Source of the DNA: an uncultured Intestinimonas sp.
GTDB taxonomy: Bacteria > Bacillota_A > Clostridia > Oscillospirales > Oscillospiraceae
Assembly: GCA_958435885.1 (NCBI GenBank)
Contig: CAUBHZ010000120.1
Coordinates: forward strand, 1 to 6,192
Reading direction: 5' to 3'
DNA length: 6,192 bases
Under the pieces are notes generated by a model, which saw nothing but the letters and a program-made list of their open reading frames with translations, was not told the DNA's origin and searched no databases. Position 1 is the first letter of the stretch. Each line of letters begins with the position of its first letter. The translations under genes were made by a program, and so were the position numbers. Of this stretch, positions 1-4,673 are shown piece by piece.

Positions 1-92
1 TGGCTGACGCCGTGCATGAAGAGGTGGGCCTCACTGCCCCCACGCACCGTCTTACCGCTGTTCAAATGCTCCAAAAATGCTTCCAGATCCAT
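1..92 (-). CDS. Sugar O-acetyltransferase, N-terminal fragment (cut by window start)
   Basis: Only the first 30 codons are in the window, starting at an ATG on the minus strand (92-90) and running off the left edge. An AGGAG Shine-Dalgarno site at 99-103 lies 6 nt upstream of it. The visible peptide has the pattern FLEHLNSGK followed by GGSEAHLFMHGVS. This resembles the N-terminal cap of a Firmicutes and Bacteroidetes branch of maltose/galactoside-type O-acetyltransferases, hexapeptide-repeat enzymes that move acetyl groups from acetyl-CoA to sugars in the cytoplasm. The catalytic left-handed beta-helix lies outside the window, so function rests on recognition of this cap alone. The gene is divergent from a LysR regulator, a common arrangement for this type of acetyltransferase. 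Another protein sharing this N-terminus cannot be excluded. Confidence 0.55.
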   Translation of the reverse strand, partial: MDLEAFLEHLNSGKTVRGGSEAHLFMHGVS

Positions 93-125
93 GATTTACT
101 CCTGTTTCAGCTGATTTCTGCCCCC

Positions 126-154
126 ATTGTATCACCTGCCTGTTCAGATAACAA
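126..154 (-). promoter_or_regulatory. Promoter of the divergent acetyltransferase gene
   Basis: Read on the minus strand, a -35 element TTGTTA (154-149) is followed by a 17-bp spacer and a -10 element TACAAT (131-126). TG one base upstream of the -10 makes it an extended -10. Transcription would start near 119, giving a leader of about 27 nt that carries the AGGAG site. Spacing and both hexamers fit the sigma-A consensus well. Confidence 0.65.
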
Positions 155-181
155 ATACCTATATAGAATATCTTATTATGC
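155..181. promoter_or_regulatory. A+T-rich block between divergent promoters, candidate LysR operator
   Basis: The block lies between the -35 elements of the two divergent promoters and is strikingly A+T-rich in an otherwise GC-rich window, with TATATA, GAATATC and TTATTAT in a row. LysR-type regulators usually bind A+T-rich T-N11-A dyads next to their own divergent promoter, so this is the expected place for an operator. I could not find one clean dyad, so the exact site is inference. Confidence 0.35.
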
Positions 182-211
182 TTGAAAACTATGTCTGCTC
201 TGTGCTATCAT
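182..211 (+). promoter_or_regulatory. Promoter of the lysR-ogg unit
   Basis: TTGAAA (182-187, five of six consensus bases) is separated by 18 bp from TATCAT (206-211, five of six). TGC immediately before the -10 makes it an extended -10. Transcription would begin near 217-218, giving a very short leader of about 16 nt before a GTG start at 234. With the alternative GTG at 225 the leader would be only about 7 nt, so the promoter supports the downstream start. Confidence 0.55.
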
Positions 212-219
212 CAGGCCAC

Positions 220-236
220 AGGAGGTGAACGATGTG
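220..236 (+). promoter_or_regulatory. Shine-Dalgarno site that decides the lysR start
   Basis: AGGAGGTG at 220-227 is a near-perfect anti-16S match. An in-frame GTG at 225-227 lies inside this site and so cannot be served by it. The next in-frame GTG at 234-236 has an 8-nt spacer after GGAGG, which is ideal. The ATG at 232 is in another frame. Confidence 0.8.
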
Positions 237-1160
237 GAGCTGCGTGTGCTGCACTATTTTCTGGCCGTGGCCCGGGAGCAGAATATCTCGGCGGCGGCCC
301 AGTCCCTGCACCTGACCCAGCCCACCCTGTCCCGGCAGCTCCGGGAGCTGGAGGAGGAGCTGGGCAAGCAGCTGATGATCCGGGGCAGCCGGAAAATCAC
401 CCTCACAGAGGAGGGCATGCTGCTGCGGAAGCGGGCGGAGGAGATCCTGGAGCTGGTGGGCCGCACGGAGCGGGAGGTCATGCAGTCGGAGGGCGTGGTC
501 AGCGGGGACATCTACATCGGTACCGGCGAGACCGACGGGGTGCGGCAGCTGGTCCGTGCCGCCGGACGGCTCCAGGAGGGCCATCCCAACATCCGCTTCC
601 ACATCGTCAGCGGGGACGCCGTGGACGTGTGTGAGCAGCTGGACAAGGGGCTGCTGGACTTCGGGGTGCTGCTGGGGGACATCGACAAGGTCAAGTACCG
701 CTACATGGAGCTGCCCATGAGGGACACCTGGGGAGTGCTGATGCGGCGGGACAGCCCCCTGGCCCACCGGCAGACCGTCTCCCCCCGGGACCTGTGGGAC
801 AAGCCCCTGATCCTCTCCCGGCAGGTGGACAACAAGAGTGGACTGTATCGCTGGCTCCGGAAGGAGCCCTCGGAGCTCCGCACCGTGGCCACCTACAACC
901 TCATCTACAACGCCTCCCTGATGGTGGACGAGGGGATGGGCTATGCCTTTACCCTGGACAAGCTGGTGAACACCGACGGCAGCAACCTGTGCTTCCGCCC
1001 ACTGGCTCCCCGACTGGAGCTGGGCATGTACCTGGTGTGGAAACGCTCTCAGATCTTTTCCAAGGCGGCGGAGCTCTTTCTGGCGGAGCTGCGGACACAG
1101 CTGCCGGAAGAGTCGGAGGACGAGAAAGGGGAGGACACAGATGGAAGTCTGCATTCCTGA
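234..1160 (+). CDS. LysR-family transcriptional regulator
   Basis: This is a 308-residue cytoplasmic DNA-binding regulator of usual LysR length. The N-terminal winged helix-turn-helix spans about residues 2-60. Its recognition helix region is ISAAAQSLHLTQPTLSRQL (about 18-36), and the linker helix follows to about residue 88. The ligand-binding domain begins at GDIYIG (91-96) and runs to about residue 290, ending with a short acidic tail (about 292-308). The GTG at 234 is preferred because the Shine-Dalgarno site covers the upstream GTG at 225, and because the protein then begins MELRVLHYFLAVA, as typical family members do. The gene is divergent from the acetyltransferase, its probable target, and likely controls itself from the shared intergenic region. 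Its last 20 bp overlap the glycosylase gene, and the acidic tail is encoded across that gene's ribosome binding site. The inducer cannot be told from the sequence. Confidence 0.93.
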   Translation: MELRVLHYFLAVAREQNISAAAQSLHLTQPTLSRQLRELEEELGKQLMIRGSRKITLTEEGMLLRKRAEEILELVGRTEREVMQSEGVVSGDIYIGTGETDGVRQLVRAAGRLQEGHPNIRFHIVSGDAVDVCEQLDKGLLDFGVLLGDIDKVKYRYMELPMRDTWGVLMRRDSPLAHRQTVSPRDLWDKPLILSRQVDNKSGLYRWLRKEPSELRTVATYNLIYNASLMVDEGMGYAFTLDKLVNTDGSNLCFRPLAPRLELGMYLVWKRSQIFSKAAELFLAELRTQLPEESEDEKGEDTDGSLHS

Positions 1161-1962
1161 CGATTTTGACCCGGAGAAGATCATGGACAGCGGCCAGTGC
1201 TTCCGGGCCGTCCGTCTGGAGGACGGCTCCTTCCGCTTCCTCACCGGAGACCAGGCGGTGTACCTCCGCAGGACCGGGGAGGAGCGGTGGGAGGTGAGCT
1301 GCGGCCGGGAGATCTGGGAGCGGGTGTGGCGCCCCTACTTCGACCTGGGTCGGAGTTACCGGGCCGTCCGGGAGAAGATCCCGGCCAGGGACACCTTCCT
1401 GCAGGAGGCCGCCCGGACGGGGGCGGGCATCCGCATCCTGCGCCAGGACCCCTGGGAGACCCTCCTCACCTTTATCATCTCCCAGCGCAAGAGCATCCCC
1501 GCCATCCGGGCCATGGTGGAGGAGCTCAGCCGCCAGTACGGCACCGAGCTGCGGACGCCCGTGGAGACTCTCTATGCCTTTCCCACTCCCCGGCAGCTGA
1601 AGGATGCGACGGTGGAGGACTACATAGACTGCAAGGCCGGCTATCGTGCTCCCTATCTCCGGGACGCGGTGGAGCGGGTGCTGGCGGGGGAGACCGACCT
1701 GGAGGCCATGGCCGCCCTCCCCGACCAGGAGCTCCTCACCGCCCTGGAGGAGGTGAAGGGCGTGGGGGTGAAGGTGGCCAGCTGCGTGGCCCTCTTCGCC
1801 TACGGCCGCACCGGCTGCGCCCCGGTGGACACCTGGATTTCCAAGATCATCCGGAAAAAGTACCGGGGCCGGGACCCCTTTGCCCGCTACGGCGACGGGG
1901 CGGGGATCATGCAGCAGTATTTCTTCTACTACGCCCTGCGCCACAAGGCGGAAACGGCATAG
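1141..1962 (+). CDS. ogg: 8-oxoguanine DNA glycosylase/AP lyase, OGG1 type
   Basis: This 273-residue HhH-GPD base-excision enzyme should remove 8-oxoguanine from DNA and nick the resulting abasic site. The helix-hairpin-helix reads VKGVGVKVASC (205-215), with catalytic lysine K211 and, in APVD, catalytic aspartate D230. By hand alignment to human OGG1 the 8-oxoG pocket is intact: G18 (human G42), C215 (C253), Q258 (Q315) and F262 (F319). The wedge tyrosine Y168 (Y203) and R169 (R204) are also present. The loop that reads the opposite cytosine differs: human N149, N150 and R154 correspond to R116, K117 and A121. There is no C-terminal four-cysteine iron-sulfur cluster, which argues against EndoIII/MutY. 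The start ATG lies within the end of lysR, 6 nt after GGGGAGG (1128-1134), so translation is probably coupled. Databases may label relatives as 3-methyladenine glycosylase, but the pocket residues favour Ogg. Confidence 0.88.
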   Translation: MEVCIPDDFDPEKIMDSGQCFRAVRLEDGSFRFLTGDQAVYLRRTGEERWEVSCGREIWERVWRPYFDLGRSYRAVREKIPARDTFLQEAARTGAGIRILRQDPWETLLTFIISQRKSIPAIRAMVEELSRQYGTELRTPVETLYAFPTPRQLKDATVEDYIDCKAGYRAPYLRDAVERVLAGETDLEAMAALPDQELLTALEEVKGVGVKVASCVALFAYGRTGCAPVDTWISKIIRKKYRGRDPFARYGDGAGIMQQYFFYYALRHKAETA

Positions 1963-1964
1963 CA

Positions 1965-1994
1965 AAGGGCCGGAGCATCCACGCTCCGGCCCTT
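1965..1994. terminator. Hairpin terminator between convergent genes
   Basis: A perfect 12-bp inverted repeat (1965-1976 with 1983-1994; arm AAGGGCCGGAGC) encloses a 6-nt loop. It begins 2 nt after the ogg stop and lies downstream of the exonuclease stop on the other strand, so it probably serves both. The T-tract is weak on each strand (CTTCCTCATGCTTTT on plus), so termination may be partial or aided by A-T pairs at the stem base. Confidence 0.75.
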
Positions 1995-2026
1995 CCTCAT
2001 GCTTTTCGGTTCGTTCAAATGTCCCC

Positions 2027-2596
2027 TCAGCGTCCCGCCTTTACTGTGCGTGCCTTCATCAGGTCGTAGGTCCGCAGGAAGGGCGTCACCGCCGCGCCGG
2101 CCTCCAGGTGGTGGAGGAGGATGCGGCCGCAGGCCTCGCTGTCGCTGCCCGCCCGGTGGTGGTCCAGCCCGATGCCCAGGCAGTCGCACAGGGTGTTCAG
2201 CCGGTGGTTGGGAAGCCCCGGCAGCAGCCGGCGGCTCATCTGGCAGGTACAGGCGTAGGGCACCTGCTCCCGCCAGAAGAGCCCGTAGGCCCGCAGGCAC
2301 TTGGCCAGCACCGACATATCAAACTGGGCATTGTGGGCCACCAGCAGTCCGCTCTCAAAGAGGGGACGGAGCTCCTCCCACAGCGCCGGAAAGGTGGGCT
2401 GCCCGGCCACCATCTGAGGGGTGATGCCGGTGAGGGCCACGTTAAAGGGCTCAAAGGGGACCTCCGGGTCCACCAGAAAATCGTAGGTCTCCGTCACCCG
2501 CATGTTCTCCACCACCGCCACGCCGATGGCACTCATGCGGTCGTTGGCGTGGTTGGGAGTCTCCACGTCAAAGGCGATATAGCGTCCCGTTCCCAT
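2027..2596 (-). CDS. DEDDh-family 3'-5' exonuclease (DnaQ/PolC-epsilon-like)
   Basis: This 189-residue single-domain nuclease hydrolyses nucleic acid from the 3' end using two metal ions. All motifs of the DEDDh class are visible: Exo I FDVET with D10 and E12, Exo II HNAQFD with D93, and Exo III HRAGSD with H147 and D152. It matches the stand-alone epsilon-like or PolC exonuclease-domain proteins common in Clostridia. It has no polymerase, helicase or BRCT extension, and only about 30 residues follow the last motif. The ATG start has AAAGGAG at 2603-2609, 6 nt away. It lies 16 bp downstream of the membrane-protein gene and probably shares its transcript. Whether it proofreads, trims RNA or acts in repair cannot be decided from the sequence. 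Confidence 0.88.
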   Translation of the reverse strand: MGTGRYIAFDVETPNHANDRMSAIGVAVVENMRVTETYDFLVDPEVPFEPFNVALTGITPQMVAGQPTFPALWEELRPLFESGLLVAHNAQFDMSVLAKCLRAYGLFWREQVPYACTCQMSRRLLPGLPNHRLNTLCDCLGIGLDHHRAGSDSEACGRILLHHLEAGAAVTPFLRTYDLMKARTVKAGR

Positions 2597-2612
2597 GCTG
2601 TGCTCCTTTATG

Positions 2613-3266
2613 TTACGTCAAATATTTCTCTGCAAAGACGGCCATGGGCCGGTTCACCTGCCGGGCCACCATGCCCACCAGCAGCGCCGCCGCCACCGTG
2701 CCCTCCCGGACGCCCACCAGCCCGTGGAGGAAGAGGAAGGACAGGAGGCAGGAGAGGACCACCAGGGTCACGTCGAAGCCCACCTTGGCCCGGGCAAAGG
2801 GCACCGGGAAGACCTTGCACACGGCCAGCACCATGCCCTCGCCGGCCAGGGTGACCACGTTGGCGGTCACCTCGAAGCTGACCCCCACGCCCACCAGCAG
2901 GATGCCCACCACGCACAGCAGCCACTGGGTGAGGTAGGAGCCCGGAGCCACCCCGCTGAGGACCCACACGCTGAAGTCGGTGAGGCCGCCGAAGACCAGG
3001 GCCACCGGCAGCTGGACCAGCTGGATGAGCTCATACCGCCGGCGCAGCAGCAGGATCTGGAGCACGATCAGGGTGACGTGGAGGAGGATGGTGGTGGTCC
3101 CCACGCTCAGGCCGCTGATCTGGCCCGTCACATAGGGCAGGCTGGAGATGGGGGAGGTGCCCAGCCCCGCCTTGATGGAAAAGGCCACCCCGAAAGCCAT
3201 GATCACCAGTCCCACACACAGCAGCACATAGCGCTTGACCAATCCGCCCAGCTTTGTACCCGTCAT
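2613..3266 (-). CDS. YczE/YitT-type multi-pass membrane protein
   Basis: The gene encodes a 217-residue integral membrane protein of unknown biochemical role. Hydrophobic segments lie at about residues 12-32, 52-74, 81-104, 111-130, 165-184 and 188-203, suggesting five to six helices. Two features are typical of the YczE/YyaS family: GLGTSPISSLPYV at 34-46 and AGEG at 141-144 after ANVVTL. I chose the ATG at 3266-3264 because GAGGAG (3276-3281) lies 9 nt upstream, and because the 55 residues in the upstream open frame are charged, unlike the family and include the leader hairpin. Family members have been discussed as transporters or secretion aids, but the substrate is unknown. It is the first gene of a minus-strand pair with the exonuclease. 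Confidence 0.85.
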   Translation of the reverse strand: MTGTKLGGLVKRYVLLCVGLVIMAFGVAFSIKAGLGTSPISSLPYVTGQISGLSVGTTTILLHVTLIVLQILLLRRRYELIQLVQLPVALVFGGLTDFSVWVLSGVAPGSYLTQWLLCVVGILLVGVGVSFEVTANVVTLAGEGMVLAVCKVFPVPFARAKVGFDVTLVVLSCLLSFLFLHGLVGVREGTVAAALLVGMVARQVNRPMAVFAEKYLT

Positions 3267-3300
3267 ACCGACCTGCTCCTCTCCCGACACACACAAAGAC

Positions 3301-3318
3301 GCGGCGCCCCGGCGCCGC
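3301..3318 (-). other. GC-rich leader hairpin upstream of the membrane-protein gene
   Basis: GCGGCGCC (3301-3308) is complementary to GGCGCCGC (3311-3318), which folds as about seven G-C pairs with a 4-nt loop. It lies 35 nt before the start codon, and on the minus strand it is followed by GTCTTTGTGTG. It could stabilise the leader or act as a weak attenuator, but the T-tract is poor. Confidence 0.45.
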
Positions 3319-3326
3319 CGATCATC

Positions 3327-3361
3327 AGTATACTTACCTTTTATTATAAAGCGGCTGTCAA
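3327..3361 (-). promoter_or_regulatory. Candidate promoter region of the membrane protein-exonuclease pair
   Basis: On the minus strand a perfect TTGACA (3361-3356) is followed by an A+T-rich stretch with TATAAT (3348-3343) and TATACT (3332-3327). None of these sits at the normal distance: the spacers are 7 and 23 bp. TAAGTA (3336-3331) gives 19 bp but is a poor -10. The region is clearly promoter-like, but I cannot assign the -10. The 8-bp palindrome AGTATACT (3327-3334) could be an operator half or chance. Confidence 0.35.
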
Positions 3362-3372
3362 GGCGGCGGCCC

Positions 3373-3401
3373 TTGCCATCCCGGCCGTCGGCTACTATAA
3401 T
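3373..3401 (+). promoter_or_regulatory. Promoter of the methyltransferase-led four-gene run
   Basis: TTGCCA (3373-3378, five of six) and TATAAT (3396-3401, perfect) are separated by exactly 17 bp. Transcription would start near 3408, giving a leader of about 62 nt. Its -35 is back-to-back with the minus-strand TTGACA, 11 bp apart, so the two units are divergently transcribed from one short region. Confidence 0.7.
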
Positions 3402-3411
3402 GCTGGTATAG

Positions 3412-3456
3412 GCCCCGTCCCGGCGGGGCACTCTGAAGCGGTCCCCACCCGGACCG
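3412..3456 (+). other. Two tandem hairpins in the 5' leader
   Basis: Stem one pairs GCCCCG (3412-3417) with CGGGGC (3424-3429). Stem two pairs CGGTCC (3439-3444) with GGACCG (3451-3456). Both have 6-bp perfect stems and 6-nt loops. They fill almost the whole predicted leader and end 2 nt before the AGGGAG ribosome site (3459-3464). No known riboswitch or T-box core is apparent. In such GC-rich DNA short stems arise by chance, so a regulatory role is only possible. Confidence 0.4.
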
Positions 3457-3469
3457 GAAGGGAGCGGCC

Positions 3470-4297
3470 ATGGCCACCATCGTCCCCGTCACCGACCTCA
3501 CTCACCCCGGGCTCTCCCCCTACGCCCGGCTCACCGAGCACCAACTGCGCAGCCGCCGGAACCCGGAGGAGGCCCTCTTCATCGCCGAGAGCCCCAAGGT
3601 CATCGGCCACGCCCTGGACGCCGGCTATGTACCCGTCTCCCTCCTCATGGAGGAAAAGCACCTTAAGGGCCAGGGGGCGGCCCTCTTGGAACGGTGCGGG
3701 GACATCCCCGTCTACACCGGAGAGAGTGACCTGCTGGCCTCCCTCACCGGCTACCGGCTGACCCGGGGCATCCTGTGCGCCATGCGGCGGCCTGCCCTTC
3801 CCTCGGTGGAGGACATCTGCGCCGGCGCCCGGCGGGTGGCGGTGCTGGAGGGCATCGTGGACCCCACCAACGTGGGTGCCGTCTTCCGCTCCGCCGCCGC
3901 TCTCCACATGGACGCCGTGCTGGTCACCCCCACCTGCTGCGACCCCCTCCACCGCCGCTCGGTGCGGGTGAGCATGGGCACCCTCTTCCAGGTCCCCTGG
4001 ACGGTGATCGGCAGCCGGGCTGCCGACTGGCCCCACCCGGGGCTGGAGCGGCTGAAGGCCCTGGGCTTCGCCACCGCCGCCATGGCTCTGGACGCCCGGG
4101 CCGTCACCATCGAGGACCCCCGGCTCCAGGCAGAGGAGCGGCTGGCCATCGTGCTGGGCACCGAGGGCGACGGCCTCTCCCATCACACCATCGCCGGGTG
4201 CGACTATACCGTGTGCATCCCCATGTCCCACGGGGTGGACTCCCTCAACGTGGCGGCGGCCAGCGCCGTGGCCTTCTGGGAGCTGCGGGTGCGGTAA
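3470..4297 (+). CDS. SpoU/TrmH-family RNA 2'-O-methyltransferase
   Basis: This 275-residue enzyme should transfer a methyl group from S-adenosylmethionine to a ribose 2'-OH in rRNA or tRNA. Residues 1 to about 105 form the RNA-binding N-terminal domain of the family. The trefoil-knot SPOUT domain follows with all three motifs: motif 1 DPTNVGAVFRSA (131-142) with N134 and catalytic-type R140, motif 2 LGTEGDGLS (229-237), and motif 3 IPMSHGVDSLNVAAASAVA (250-268). Length and order are normal. The ATG start has AGGGAG 5 nt upstream. It leads a run of four closely spaced genes. The target nucleotide cannot be predicted, so I give no rlmB/trmH-type symbol. The paired cysteines in TPTCC (153-157) are a common feature of this clostridial subgroup. 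Confidence 0.92.
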   Translation: MATIVPVTDLTHPGLSPYARLTEHQLRSRRNPEEALFIAESPKVIGHALDAGYVPVSLLMEEKHLKGQGAALLERCGDIPVYTGESDLLASLTGYRLTRGILCAMRRPALPSVEDICAGARRVAVLEGIVDPTNVGAVFRSAAALHMDAVLVTPTCCDPLHRRSVRVSMGTLFQVPWTVIGSRAADWPHPGLERLKALGFATAAMALDARAVTIEDPRLQAEERLAIVLGTEGDGLSHHTIAGCDYTVCIPMSHGVDSLNVAAASAVAFWELRVR

Positions 4298-4317
4298 GAC
4301 GGAAAGGAGGGCTCCCC

Positions 4318-4653
4318 GTGTCAGGGCCCTATTGCAAGCTGGAAATTTTTATCCCTGAGAGCCACCTGGAGGCCCTCCGGGCCGCCCTTCAGTCGGTGGA
4401 CGCCGGCCACATCGGCGCCTATGCCGGCTGTCTCTCCTACTCCCCCGTCACCAGCTGCTGGCGGCCTCTTCCCGGCACTGCCCCCTATCTGGGCCGGGTG
4501 GGGGAGCTGTGCACCGCCCCCGAGCTGAAGGTGGAGGTCACCTGCCGGGTGGCCGACCTGGAAAAGACCATCGCCGCCGTCAAGGCGGTCCACCCCTACG
4601 AAGAGCCTGTCATCAACGCCATCCCCCTGCTTGCCACCGGCCTGGGGGAGTAA
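4318..4653 (+). CDS. Stand-alone YqfO/NIF3-insert PII-like domain protein
   Basis: The gene encodes a 111-residue soluble protein with a GTG start. AAAGGAGG (4303-4310) lies 7 nt upstream, and no in-frame ATG is suitable. The sequence matches the PII/CutA-like insert found inside YqfO/NIF3 proteins (the COG3323 type). Landmarks are KLEIFIPESHLEALRAAL near the N-terminus, the glycine-aromatic stretch through PYLGRVGEL (56-64), and HPYEEP (92-97) near the end. Here the domain stands alone: the dinuclear-metal NIF3 domains are absent on both sides. Such free-standing copies exist in other bacteria, and their ligand and role are unknown. It lies 20 bp after the methyltransferase and 20 bp before the dehydrogenase, which indicates co-transcription. 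It is not a fragment, because its start, ribosome site and stop are all intact. Confidence 0.8.
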   Translation: MSGPYCKLEIFIPESHLEALRAALQSVDAGHIGAYAGCLSYSPVTSCWRPLPGTAPYLGRVGELCTAPELKVEVTCRVADLEKTIAAVKAVHPYEEPVINAIPLLATGLGE

Positions 4654-4673
4654 TCAGGAAAGGAAGTGGGCCT

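Noticed and set aside
189..1244. A 351-codon open frame on the minus strand opposite lysR
   Set aside because: It is the antisense shadow of lysR in GC-rich DNA. The translation is rich in H, Q, G, P and V with no family resemblance, and the plus strand has a clear LysR protein with its own start signals.
1141..1962. EndoIII/MutY or AlkA identity for the glycosylase
   Set aside because: No C-terminal iron-sulfur cysteine cluster is present, and the residues that contact 8-oxoG in OGG1 (G42, C253, Q315 and F319 equivalents) are all present.
949..1965. A 338-codon minus-strand open frame opposite ogg
   Set aside because: It is low-complexity and unlike any known protein, while the opposite strand encodes a complete glycosylase with catalytic residues.
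3267..3431. A 55-residue N-terminal extension of the membrane protein
   Set aside because: It would be translated through the promoter-like region and leader hairpin, is charged rather than membrane-like, and a Shine-Dalgarno site serves the ATG at 3266-3264 instead.
3301..3456. Riboswitch or T-box in the divergent leaders
   Set aside because: The hairpins are short and simple; I see no T-box sequence, no conserved aptamer core and no terminator/antiterminator pair.
2595..3761. A 388-codon plus-strand open frame spanning the membrane-protein gene and the divergent promoters
   Set aside because: It crosses the promoter region and the start of the methyltransferase gene out of frame, and its H/Q/G/P-rich product is typical of antisense translation.
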